A stretch of DNA of 64,000 nt from JAMQPK01 sp963782595 (GTDB taxonomy: Bacteria > Acidobacteriota > Vicinamibacteria > Vicinamibacterales > JAMQPK01): the NCBI GenBank assembly GCA_963782595.1, contig CAWAKJ010000002.1:744001-808000 (forward strand), in the 5' to 3' direction. Positions within the stretch are counted from its first letter, which is position 1; each line of letters begins with the position of its first letter. Below the pieces are notes generated by a model that worked only from the letters and a program-made list of their open reading frames with translations, did not search any database and was not told where the DNA came from. Of the stretch, positions 33,332 through 41,744 are shown in pieces. The position numbers and the translations under genes were made by a program.

Positions 33332-34957
33332 TCAGTGTACTTTGGTGTTCGGTCGGGCGTCGCTCAGTAGAGAAGCGGCGCTGTGCAGCCAGACCCGCTC
33401 GAGCGCGTCGAACAGCTCGTCGGCCTGCACCGGCTTGCCGATGTGATCGTTGAAGCCCGCCTTCAAGGCGCGCTGCCGATCTTCGCGGCGCGCATAGGCT
33501 GATACAGCCACCGCACGCACCTGCGTCCCTTCGCCATTGGGCAGGCCGCGCAGGGCGCGCATCATTGCATATCCGTCCTGGACCGGCATCGCGACATCTG
33601 CCAGCAGCATATCCGGACGATCTGCGGCGAAGATCCGATGCGCTTCGGCGGCCGATTCGGCCTCGCTGATGCGCGCGCCCGTGTACTCGAGCATCGTCCG
33701 AAGCCGTTCGCGCGCCTCTCGCTCATCGTCCACGATCAGGATGTGCGTCCCCACCAGATCGAGCGTGCGCTCGTGTTGCCGCCGCTCCCAGGGCACGTCG
33801 ACCTCGGGTCCATGTTCCGGCTGGCGGACCGGCAGGTACACCGCGAACGTCGCTCCCAAACCGATGCCGGGGCTGTCTGCTTTTATGCGTCCGCCGTGCA
33901 ACTCGACCACATGGCGGACGATGGAAAGTCCGAGGCCGAGCCCGCCGTGTTCGCGAGTCGAGCTGCCGTCGCCTTGCCGGAACCGCTCGAACACGTGGGG
34001 GAGGAACTCCGCGGCGATGCCTGTGCCCGTGTCGGCAACCCCGACGCACACCTCCTTGCCCACTACCTGCATGCTCACGTCTACGCGGCCCCCGCTCGAG
34101 GTGAACTTCACGGCGTTCGCGAGAAGGTTCCACAAGACCTGTTGCAGGCGATCGTGATCGGCCCAGACGATGACCGGCGCCGGCTCGAACGACGTCGTGA
34201 TGGTGACGCTCTTGGCTCCCGCCGTGGGTGTAATCGACTCGATGGCAAGCGCAACCAGCGGACCGAGAGGCAGATGTCGCGGTGCCAGTTGCATCTGACC
34301 GCGCACGATTCGCGAGACATCGAGGAGGTCGTTGACGATTTGCACCTGCGCCGTCGCATTTCGATGAATGGTGTCGAGTGCGCGCATGACGTGACGCGGC
34401 TGCACATTGCCATCGCGAAGCATCGTCGTCCAGCCGAGAATGGCGTTCAGCGGAGTGCGCAGCTCGTGAGAAAGCGTGGCAAGGAACTCGTCCTTCACTC
34501 GGTTGGCCGCTTCTGCTTCCGCGCTGGTGTCGGCCAGCGCTTTGAGCAGGCCTCGAAGTTCATATTGTCGCTCGCGCGCCCGCATCGCGCTTTTGATGAG
34601 GCTGAGCGCCGCGCCCACACGTATCGGACGCTCGAGAATGACGACGTTTCTGAGACCTTCGAGGAGACCAACCGTACGGAGGTAGATCTCCGAACGGTCG
34701 GCATCCGCAAACAGGAGGATGGGAATATCCGACCATGCCGGCTGCGAGCGGAGACACTCCATCAGCTCTTCGATGCCCGGATCTTCGAGCGCTTCTTCAG
34801 CCAGCAGGATTACCGAGGCGCCTCGCAGAAATTCCAGGCAGAGATCCCGGGCCGTCTCGCACAAAACACCTTGCAGCTCCGTTCGCTCCAAAACGTCCAG
34901 CGAGAACGGGGCATCTTTGCCGACCGGCGCAAAAATGAGAATCCGATCGTCGATCAT
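33332..34957 (-). CDS. hybrid histidine kinase with terminal receiver domain
   Basis: About 541 residues from ATG 34957. The N-terminal ~120 residues (RILIFAPVGKDAPFSLDVLER onward) look like a receiver-type fold without a phospho-Asp. Then come a coiled segment, the HisKA H-box FLATLSHELRTPLNAILGW, the HATPase boxes (LLANAVKFTSSGG, VGVADTGTGI, GGLGLGLSIVRHVVELHGG) and a C-terminal receiver with IVDDERE, phospho-acceptor LLADVAMPVQDG and the Lys in IGKPVQ. No membrane segment: a soluble sensor. ATG 34957 is preferred over 35011 because AAGGAAGGG directly precedes it and related proteins begin with the RILI strand. The partner is unknown; truA and trxC follow in the operon. Confidence 0.88.
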   Translation of the reverse strand: MIDDRILIFAPVGKDAPFSLDVLERTELQGVLCETARDLCLEFLRGASVILLAEEALEDPGIEELMECLRSQPAWSDIPILLFADADRSEIYLRTVGLLEGLRNVVILERPIRVGAALSLIKSAMRARERQYELRGLLKALADTSAEAEAANRVKDEFLATLSHELRTPLNAILGWTTMLRDGNVQPRHVMRALDTIHRNATAQVQIVNDLLDVSRIVRGQMQLAPRHLPLGPLVALAIESITPTAGAKSVTITTSFEPAPVIVWADHDRLQQVLWNLLANAVKFTSSGGRVDVSMQVVGKEVCVGVADTGTGIAAEFLPHVFERFRQGDGSSTREHGGLGLGLSIVRHVVELHGGRIKADSPGIGLGATFAVYLPVRQPEHGPEVDVPWERRQHERTLDLVGTHILIVDDEREARERLRTMLEYTGARISEAESAAEAHRIFAADRPDMLLADVAMPVQDGYAMMRALRGLPNGEGTQVRAVAVSAYARREDRQRALKAGFNDHIGKPVQADELFDALERVWLHSAASLLSDARPNTKVH

Positions 34958-35102
34958 CCCTTCCTTCTTACGAGGCGCCTGTCCATAGGACTCATCACCT
35001 TCAGGTGTCATGTTTTACTGCAAGGCGAGTGCCGGAATTTGGGGGGAGTCGAGGGAGGAGATGTATCTATCGAATACACCTCAAGCAAGACGTGCTGCAA
35101 AA

Positions 35103-35138
35103 AAGTAGGGCGGGTCTTGCAGTTCAACCCGACCTACA
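35103..35138. repeat. GTAGGGCGGGTC...GACCTAC hairpin repeat
   Basis: GTAGGGCGGGTCTTGCAG followed by TTCAACCCGACCTAC, an imperfect inverted repeat of the family seen at 13442 and 15868, downstream of the TIR-like gene. Nothing else was seen in 34958-35133. Confidence 0.65.
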
Positions 35139-35748
35139 TGAGCTTGAGGCGCCGGGCCCACTCTGCCAGGGCGGCTGTCGCCTCCGGATCGACGTAACGA
35201 AGCACACGCAGGCGGTTGGTGTCGGACAACTGCAGCTCCCATCGCGTGCGTTCGAATGCGGCGGTCCAGAGAACGACGCCCGCCCGATGGTGGTCCAACC
35301 CGTGCTGCACGGCCGCCATCAGCTGTTCCTGACTCGAGACCTCGTATTCGCTCAGCGCAACCGACACCCGCCGTTTGGTGAGCTCAACGGCCAGGAGAGC
35401 CGCGACCGGCAGCCGATCTTCGGGAACGTACACGAGAAACAGGTCGCAGGGTTCGACGATCGGAATGCGCGCAGGCACACGCGCGAGGATTGTGGCCGCT
35501 ATGGCATTTGCCGCGACGCGATCGAAATCGTGCGGCATCTGCTCGACCATTCGAGAGTACTCTGCGAGCATCCAGCCGGCCGATTCCGGCGCCGCGCGCA
35601 TGTCGTCTGCGAGCGCGGCGAGATCGCGGGCAAGGCGGGCGAGTGCCTCGGCCACGGATTCGCGCGATGCGCCCGCCGGAACGCTTCGACACCCCCTGGT
35701 CAGGAGCAGCGCTGCCGCATGTCTGAATCCCTGAGGCGGGATGAACAT
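35134..35748 (-). CDS. hypothetical protein with C-terminal TIR-like domain
   Basis: A 204-residue protein. Residues 1-95 are helical and Ala-rich; residues 99-185 read like a TIR domain: CDLFLVYVPEDRLPVAALLA, then RRVSVALSEYEVSSQEQLM, GVVLWTAAFERTRWELQ. The Glu of SEYEV aligns by eye with the catalytic Glu found in NAD-cleaving TIR domains (pattern DEFEL). No Shine-Dalgarno: ATG 35748 overlaps the stop of the upstream dehydrogenase by one base (TGATG), so translation is coupled. Last gene of a six-gene minus-strand operon. A TIR assignment by eye is tentative; it could be another flavodoxin-like fold. Confidence 0.55.
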   Translation of the reverse strand: MFIPPQGFRHAAALLLTRGCRSVPAGASRESVAEALARLARDLAALADDMRAAPESAGWMLAEYSRMVEQMPHDFDRVAANAIAATILARVPARIPIVEPCDLFLVYVPEDRLPVAALLAVELTKRRVSVALSEYEVSSQEQLMAAVQHGLDHHRAGVVLWTAAFERTRWELQLSDTNRLRVLRYVDPEATAALAEWARRLKLM

Positions 35749-36611
35749 CAACGTTCAAGGACTTCAAAAACGGCGGCAGTGTCGCGCCTCGCGCCCCCGC
35801 GTTCCTGCAGCGTCGTCAGCACCTTCGCCGCAGCGAGACTGGCCGGCAACTCGATGCCGAGCGCGCGCGCCATATCGAGCACGATGTGAATGTCTTTGTA
35901 GTGAAGGCGCGACTCCACTTTACCTTCGAAGTTGCGCGCGATCATCTTGGGCGCCTGCAGGTCGAGCATGCGGCTCGCACCGTATCCTGACATGATGACG
36001 TCTTTCACTTTCATGGGATCCACACCCGCGCGCTCGGCCATCAACATCGCCTCTGCCGCGCCGAGCGTGTTGACGATCGTGCAAATCTGGTTGCAGGCCT
36101 TCGCGACTTGTCCGGCCCCGCTCGGGCCGATGTGCACGATTGTCTGTCCGTAGCACGCCAGGATAGGACGGGCGCGATCGAGCACGGCCTCGTCGCCCCC
36201 GGTCATGATGGACAAGGCGCCGGCCTCGGCGACTGAGGCGCCGCCCGAAACCGGTGCGTCGAGCATGTCGATGCCGCGTTCCTTCAGAGCCGCCGCGACT
36301 TGTCGCGCGCCGTCAGGCTCGATGGTGCTGTGATCGATCACGACGGATCCCGATTTCGCGCCTTCGATGACGCCCCGTGGTCCCAGCACGACTTCTTCAA
36401 CGGCTCGCGTATCGAGCACCATCGTGATGATGAACTCGCTCCCCGACGCCGCTTCGGCTGGCGACGCCGCCGGGTGCGCGCCAGCGGCGATGAGCGGTGC
36501 CATGGCTTCCGCGCGTCTGGCGAATACGGTCAGTGAATGGCCGCCCTTCAACAGGTTGCGCGCCATCGGCGCACCCATCGCTCCTAACCCAATCAAGGCA
36601 ATGTGTGACAT
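35748..36611 (-). CDS. NAD(P)-dependent beta-hydroxyacid dehydrogenase (HIBADH/GarR family)
   Basis: A 287-residue protein: dinucleotide motif IALIGLGAMGAPMARNLLKGG, substrate loop DAPVSGGASVAEAGALSIMTGG, catalytic Lys in GAGQVAKACNQICT. The family oxidises 3-hydroxyisobutyrate, tartronate semialdehyde and related acids; substrate is not readable. ATG 36611 overlaps the end of the amine oxidase gene by 19 nt. The frame open to 37733 is antiphase to that gene and is rejected. Confidence 0.9.
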   Translation of the reverse strand: MSHIALIGLGAMGAPMARNLLKGGHSLTVFARRAEAMAPLIAAGAHPAASPAEAASGSEFIITMVLDTRAVEEVVLGPRGVIEGAKSGSVVIDHSTIEPDGARQVAAALKERGIDMLDAPVSGGASVAEAGALSIMTGGDEAVLDRARPILACYGQTIVHIGPSGAGQVAKACNQICTIVNTLGAAEAMLMAERAGVDPMKVKDVIMSGYGASRMLDLQAPKMIARNFEGKVESRLHYKDIHIVLDMARALGIELPASLAAAKVLTTLQERGGARRDTAAVFEVLER

Positions 36612-37939
36612 AGTGCCGCCTCTTCGGCCGCCCTCAACCCTGTTTCGACGGCGCCATTCATGTAACCCTGCCATCGGATGCTCGTGTGTTCGCCCGCGAA
36701 AAAAATCCGTCCCCATGGGCGCGCGAGTGACGCACGCAAAGACGGCGGAAACTGCGGGTCGAAGTACGCATAGCCGCCTCGGGACCAGCGCTCGAGCTCC
36801 CAACTGATGGTGGTCCATCCAAGCAATTCGGTGTTCTTTAGGTCCAGCCACGAGAGCTCGCGCACCAGGCCCGACGGGCCGGCGTCTGACGTGAGCATTT
36901 GGCGCGTCGCCGCACTTGCACCGCCACCTGCGAGGAGTGTCAGGATTCCCGGTCCCGGCGTGTTCGGGCGCCGGCGCCGTGCCCGCTGCTCCTCGTTGCC
37001 GTCCCAGACTGCGCCAATCGGTAATGGTGTGCCGAACGCTCGCGGCTTGCCGCGCTTTCTCCACGTCGCGCGATCGAACTGCAGAGCCGTCTTCGTTGCG
37101 TTGCCGTACTTGAGGGCGGTGATGGCCCGCCGCTGGTCGTCGGGCATCGCCGGCTCGAAAACGATCTCGCGCAGGGTGGTGGCCGGCAGCGCGCAGACGA
37201 GATAATCGAAGCGTTCCTCCCTCAGGCCGTCGCGGGTCTCGATCGCAGCCGTCACCCCGTCGCGCGAGTGTGTCACGCGTCGCAGCACCGCCTGCAACTG
37301 AACCTTCGATCCAAGCGCCTTCGCGAGCGCGGCCGGCAGGCGATCGTTGCCCCCGACGATGCGAAACATGCGTTCCCCGCCTGGGAGGCCGTCCTCCGAG
37401 AACTGGTCGACGAGGGCAAGGAGCGACAGCTCGGTGGGATCGGCGAGAAAAAAGCCGCGCATGCCCAGAGCCACATCGCGCAGTGCCTTGGACGCGCGGA
37501 CGCGATCGAGCCACTGCGCCACGGTTTCTCTTGCGAGCACATTGGCGACACCGCCGTCCCAGCGCTGCTCGCTCAGGCGGAAGGCGTGCACTTCGGGCTG
37601 CAGGCGCTTTGCCAAATCGAACCATCCGCGCTGCCCGACGCCTCGCCGCTGGCGCCCCGTCTCGGTGACGGCTGTAAAGCCTCCTGGAAGAATACGCGCG
37701 GTGCGGAGGCCGACCTCCTTGATGAGCCGGCAAATCGCAGTCTGGCTCTCGTCGATGAGATCGGCGCCCAACTCGGCATGTTGTTGTTGCCGGAACGGCT
37801 CGCGCGATGTGTGCACACGTCCGCCCACGCGCGCGCGCGCGTCGACGACGGTCACGTTGGCGCCCTTCTTTGTGAGCTCACGTGCGGCGGCGAGGCCAGC
37901 CAGGCCGGCTCCGGCGATCAGAATAGAAGCACCGCGCAT
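36593..37939 (-). CDS. flavin-containing amine oxidase-like protein
   Basis: A 448-residue FAD enzyme. The N-terminal dinucleotide motif is ILIAGAGLAGLAAARELTKKGANVTVVDAR followed by the amine-oxidase signature RVGGRVHTSREPF; the C-terminal FAD segment is RIFFAGEHTSIRWQGYMNGAVETGLRAA. The middle is the variable substrate domain (ILTLLAGG, the ISWELERWSRGGYAYFDP block). Monoamine oxidase, phytoene-type and other oxidases share these motifs, so the substrate is unknown. It lies 12 nt downstream of a secreted cytochrome gene. There is no signal peptide, so it is cytoplasmic. Confidence 0.87.
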   Translation of the reverse strand: MRGASILIAGAGLAGLAAARELTKKGANVTVVDARARVGGRVHTSREPFRQQQHAELGADLIDESQTAICRLIKEVGLRTARILPGGFTAVTETGRQRRGVGQRGWFDLAKRLQPEVHAFRLSEQRWDGGVANVLARETVAQWLDRVRASKALRDVALGMRGFFLADPTELSLLALVDQFSEDGLPGGERMFRIVGGNDRLPAALAKALGSKVQLQAVLRRVTHSRDGVTAAIETRDGLREERFDYLVCALPATTLREIVFEPAMPDDQRRAITALKYGNATKTALQFDRATWRKRGKPRAFGTPLPIGAVWDGNEEQRARRRRPNTPGPGILTLLAGGGASAATRQMLTSDAGPSGLVRELSWLDLKNTELLGWTTISWELERWSRGGYAYFDPQFPPSLRASLARPWGRIFFAGEHTSIRWQGYMNGAVETGLRAAEEAALCHTLP

Positions 37940-37951
37940 GATTCCTGTCCG

Positions 37952-38725
37952 CTACTCGGCGGTGTAGAGCCCGATGCTGGACTGGTCGGTCATCGCTTCG
38001 CCTTCGAACTTCCAGGTTTTCCTGTAGTGAATGCGCGCGACGATCTGGGAGCCCGGATCAAGTCGAACGGGGGGCTTGAGAGAAATCGGTTCGGCAGATT
38101 GACGTGGCACCCACGTGCCGAGCACGCGTATGGTGCCGTCAGGCAACCGCAGCGACAGAACGGCGCTACGCACGATCGACGGGTTGCCTGGGAGCAGATC
38201 GACCTGCGTGATGGTGCGCGGCGTCTCGATGGAAAGCGGCATTGCAAATTCCTGCGTGGCTTCGAACTCGTTCGCCGGCAGCTGGTACGGAGCCGGCATT
38301 GCGGCTGTCACAGTCGGCCGTCCGGCGGCCCAGTCATTTCTGAAAAGCGGCGGCTGAGGCGTGACGGATTTGTCGCCCTCTGGTGTGCCGCCCGTCGCCC
38401 AGTCGAGCACGATATCGAGCTCGCGTGCGGAAATCTGGCGGTGGGCGGCTTTCACGAAATCGTGCCGATCCGCGGATGCGTCGGCATACGCCGAGAGCAG
38501 TTCGGAGCGAAGCGACTCCGCCCACGGAAACGCATCCGCGTATTTCAGGAGAGACATGGGGCCGACACCGCCGTCGATATGGCAACGTCCGCAGCGATTC
38601 AGGAAAACAGGATAGACGTCGGCGTTATAGGTGAACTTCGACGTGATCCCCTTGTGTGCGTCCATGCCCGAGGCGGCCAACAGCGCAAGCACGAGGCCTG
38701 TACCCGCGGCCGCCGCGGCTCTCAT
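37952..38725 (-). CDS. secreted mono-heme cytochrome with a copper-monooxygenase-like C-terminal region
   Basis: A 257-residue protein with signal peptide (residues 1-22). One heme motif, CGRCH, stands at about residue 45 in VFLNRCGRCHIDGGVGPM, with a cytochrome-like fold to about residue 110. The C-terminal half (TQEFAMPLSIETPRTITQVD, ARIHYRKTWKFEGEAMTDQS) resembles by eye the ascorbate-type copper monooxygenase-like beta domain that often follows such cytochromes; no Cu ligands are assigned. Its start overlaps the end of the metal-binding protein gene by 4 nt (ATGA), so the two periplasmic proteins are coupled. Confidence 0.7.
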   Translation of the reverse strand: MRAAAAAGTGLVLALLAASGMDAHKGITSKFTYNADVYPVFLNRCGRCHIDGGVGPMSLLKYADAFPWAESLRSELLSAYADASADRHDFVKAAHRQISARELDIVLDWATGGTPEGDKSVTPQPPLFRNDWAAGRPTVTAAMPAPYQLPANEFEATQEFAMPLSIETPRTITQVDLLPGNPSIVRSAVLSLRLPDGTIRVLGTWVPRQSAEPISLKPPVRLDPGSQIVARIHYRKTWKFEGEAMTDQSSIGLYTAE

Positions 38726-39903
38726 CTGCGTGGTCCGGAGACGAGCGAATCAAGTTGCGAGATGGCCGCGCTGAAGCTTCGGTAGGCATCCTGTACTCGT
38801 TCGCCGTCGCCGAGATCTCCGTAGTTGTCGAGTTGATAGGCGGCCATTACGATCTGTTTGACGCTGGCTTCGACGGCCTCCTGGTTTGTGCCGCGCTGCT
38901 GCGCTTGAATCTCGAGCGCAAGATCCTTGGCTTGAAGGGCTGGAACATAAATCGCCCCGAGCGTTCCAGCTTTGGCGAGTGATTCGACTTCGGCTCGCTT
39001 CGCCTTCAAATCGTCCAACAAATTCGCAGGCGTGCTGGGCTTGTCCGCCGTAGCGGCGCCAGCCCCGGACGCGGGTGCGTTAGGCTTGCCCGCCGTAGCG
39101 GCACCAGCCGCGGAGGCGGGTGCGCTAGGTGCGTTCGACGTCGTCGGCGCGAGCGCAGCCGGCAGGTCGCGCGAGTAGGTGGGGAACGCGAAGTCGAAAC
39201 GGCTCTCTTTGTCACCGGCACGGAACGCGATCTTCGCCACCATCCGCGCCGGCAGGGCGAGGGGCTCGATGCGGGCCTCGAAGAACGCGCCGTTGCGCGC
39301 GAGCACCAGCGGCGCCGATGCAAGTTCGCGGGTCGTGCCGGTTTTTGCGTCGAATGCTTCCTTGGTCACCACGCGGCCTCGAACCTTGCGCGCCTCGGCG
39401 CTGCTCAGCGGTTTCGAGTAGTCGTCGTAGACGTAAACGCGGAACCGGCCCGCGGCCGGATAGGCGCCCTCGAGGTGGTGCCAGTTGTCCGGCGCCATGA
39501 AGAAGATTCCGCCGTGTTTCGGATTGTGGTCGCCGTGCGCTCGCGGCGTGTACCGAGGGATCATCGGCTTTCCGTCCGCGCACGTCCCGGGGTCGAGCTG
39601 AGCAGTGTCGCGATCGCTCGCGCACGTGAAGGTCAGCGCGGCGGTTTTCTGCGCGAGGTCGCGTGAACAGATACGGCATTTGCCCGGTGACGCCTGTTCG
39701 ATGACGGCATGAACGGGGCAGGTGTACACGGTGACGAGGCGCACAGGCTCGAGATCCATTCCGCAGATGCCGCAGGCACCCTTCTTGTCTTCGAGCACGT
39801 CGGGGTGCATCGGACAGGTCCACGAAATCGCCGGAAGCTGTGCAGCTACCGCCACAGCGAGGAAAAACGCGGCGACGGTGGTCGCGCAAGCCCTGACTTT
39901 CAT
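38722..39903 (-). CDS. periplasmic heavy-metal-binding-domain protein
   Basis: A 393-residue protein with signal peptide (MKVRACATTVAAFFLAVAVA). Residues 28-55 hold WTCPMHPDVLEDKKGACGICGMDL, split here for length; it is the YHS-like heavy-metal-binding domain found next to copper/silver efflux systems. A second Cys pair set follows (YTCPVHAV, KCRICSRDL), then a beta-rich domain with HNPKHGGIFFMAPDNWHHLEG. The C-terminal third has an Ala/Pro linker with a 16-residue tandem duplication (GAATAGKPNAPAS / GAATADKPSTPAN; DNA about 39030-39125) and helical segments. It pairs with the cytochrome gene downstream and starts 4 nt after the glycosyltransferase gene. Confidence 0.8.
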   Translation of the reverse strand: MKVRACATTVAAFFLAVAVAAQLPAISWTCPMHPDVLEDKKGACGICGMDLEPVRLVTVYTCPVHAVIEQASPGKCRICSRDLAQKTAALTFTCASDRDTAQLDPGTCADGKPMIPRYTPRAHGDHNPKHGGIFFMAPDNWHHLEGAYPAAGRFRVYVYDDYSKPLSSAEARKVRGRVVTKEAFDAKTGTTRELASAPLVLARNGAFFEARIEPLALPARMVAKIAFRAGDKESRFDFAFPTYSRDLPAALAPTTSNAPSAPASAAGAATAGKPNAPASGAGAATADKPSTPANLLDDLKAKRAEVESLAKAGTLGAIYVPALQAKDLALEIQAQQRGTNQEAVEASVKQIVMAAYQLDNYGDLGDGERVQDAYRSFSAAISQLDSLVSGPRR

Positions 39904-39907
39904 TGCT

Positions 39908-41683
39908 TCATCGCAAGTGTAGCAAAGGCGACGGCAGGACGCAGGCGCCACGCGCGGACGGCGGAGGAGACGTGAGGAGCTCCCCGCCATCCGGCCGCGC
40001 GGGGTCGAAGAGGTAGGTCGCGCCCGCCACGCCCGGGGCGCGGTATTCGATGATCGGTGCAAGGCTGATCCGGCCATGGGCGTTGGTGGCGGAGAAGCGT
40101 TTCTCGAACTCCAGCACCTCGTACTCCTCCAGCAGGAAAAGCGGACGCCGGCCTTGTGCCTGTAACCACTCGATGGCGCGATCGAGCCACGCGGGGTCGA
40201 GGAGCTCATAGCGCAGGCTCGTACGCCCCGCATAGTAGCGGACAGGCCCGCTGTGCTGGCCTGTAAGGATGACGGCAGATTCATCAGTGGCCTGTTCGAC
40301 CATCTTCGCAATGCTCACGTACCGGTGGTCGCCTTCGCCAGACGGGAATGCGCCATTGCGTGCGGCATAGCGCACGCCGTACGCACCGATGAGAATCGCC
40401 ATCCCGATTGCGGCAACGCGCCATGCGGCGTGCCTCAGTTGTCCAAGCCGAACCACCACCACCGCCATCCCGAGGCAGATAGCCGGCCATGATGGCAGCA
40501 TGAATCTCAGGAACCACCATGCTTCGTAAGGCATGTAAATGAGATAAAGCGCCCATACGATCGTGACGGTCCCACCCAGCAGGAGGGCTGCCTGTTTTTG
40601 CCGGGCGTTCGGCCATACGCGCCTGCTCGGCACGAACAACAGGACGATGCCGAGAGCGGCGATGGGTGTCTGACTTTCAATCAGCCATCCGCCGTACCTC
40701 TTGAGATTCACGCCGACATTGGCCACTGAAAACAGCGAAGCGAGCGATCCGTAGCCCGATGCGAGCGGCGAGCCGTAGAGCGTGTTGTTAATCCAGCCGA
40801 CAAACAGGCATCCGGGGATCGTGCCGGCGAGGACCAGTGCCGCATCCCTTCTGCCGCGCGCGCCCTGTTGTGACCACCATCTCCAGACCATCAAGAGACC
40901 TGCAATGGGAGCCAGATTTGGTCGTACCAGGATTGCAGCCGAGGCGGCGAGCCCGGCACAGAATGCAGAGCGCCTCGATTCGCCGAGCGTCAGACAGATC
41001 GCCGCGGCCCACAGAGCCGCGGCTGGTACGTCGCTCATCGGTGACACCAGCATCGCGAGCACAGCGGGGCTCGTCGCGACGAACCACGCCGCGGCAAGCC
41101 CGAGGATCTCGGATTCGACGCGGCGGCCGATCGCGAAGGTCATCCAGACGAGCAGTACCCCGCTCAGCGGTGTCACGAGAAACATCGCGCAGTGACCGAA
41201 GAGCGCTTTCGTGCCGGCCATCATCAAGGGCAGACCTGGCGCCGTCACCGGCACGATGGCCGGTCCCGACACAGCTGGACGAAACCCGTGCGGTGTGAAG
41301 CTCCAGATCGCGTCGGGCCACGGCGCGGTTGCCGCCAGCGGGACAGACACGGTCAAATCGCGTTGAAGCCACAGGTCGGCTTGTGACACATAGGCGTACT
41401 GATCGGCGCCGCCGGCAGTCCACGAATTCCTCGCCACGGCGGCGACGGCAGGAGACAGCGATATCAACACCACCAGCGGCAGCACCATCCGGCGCAGGTG
41501 CAACGGTCCGCGCGAGGCGACATATAAGGCGGCGGCAACTGCCGTGAACGCGAGCGGGCGAAGAGGATCGTTGGCTCGAATCGTCGCTCCCCAAAGGTCG
41601 ATGGTGAACCCGCCGATGAGCCAGATCGCGAGCGTCCAAACTGTTCCCAAAAAGACAAATACGGCTACAATGACGGGAACCAT
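39908..41683 (-). CDS. GT39/ArnT-like membrane glycosyltransferase
   Basis: A 591-residue polytopic protein with about a dozen hydrophobic segments starting at VPVIVAVFVFLGTVWTLAIW. Early acidic loop SWTAGGADQYAYVSQADLW carries the conserved Asp position of lipid-phosphate-sugar transferases; the C-terminal soluble domain follows (GPVRYYAGRTSLRYELLDPAW). Acceptor unknown. ATG 41683 is preferred; a TACAAT box lies 15 nt upstream on the minus strand with TTGTTT 16 bp further. It heads the six-gene operon running down to the TIR-like gene and is divergent from the oxidase cluster. Confidence 0.8.
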   Translation of the reverse strand: MVPVIVAVFVFLGTVWTLAIWLIGGFTIDLWGATIRANDPLRPLAFTAVAAALYVASRGPLHLRRMVLPLVVLISLSPAVAAVARNSWTAGGADQYAYVSQADLWLQRDLTVSVPLAATAPWPDAIWSFTPHGFRPAVSGPAIVPVTAPGLPLMMAGTKALFGHCAMFLVTPLSGVLLVWMTFAIGRRVESEILGLAAAWFVATSPAVLAMLVSPMSDVPAAALWAAAICLTLGESRRSAFCAGLAASAAILVRPNLAPIAGLLMVWRWWSQQGARGRRDAALVLAGTIPGCLFVGWINNTLYGSPLASGYGSLASLFSVANVGVNLKRYGGWLIESQTPIAALGIVLLFVPSRRVWPNARQKQAALLLGGTVTIVWALYLIYMPYEAWWFLRFMLPSWPAICLGMAVVVVRLGQLRHAAWRVAAIGMAILIGAYGVRYAARNGAFPSGEGDHRYVSIAKMVEQATDESAVILTGQHSGPVRYYAGRTSLRYELLDPAWLDRAIEWLQAQGRRPLFLLEEYEVLEFEKRFSATNAHGRISLAPIIEYRAPGVAGATYLFDPARPDGGELLTSPPPSARGACVLPSPLLHLR

Positions 41684-41744
41684 ATCGACGTGGGGCGAAT
41701 TGTACTTTGCCCAATCACTGAAACAATCTGAGGGGGCCTCTTCT

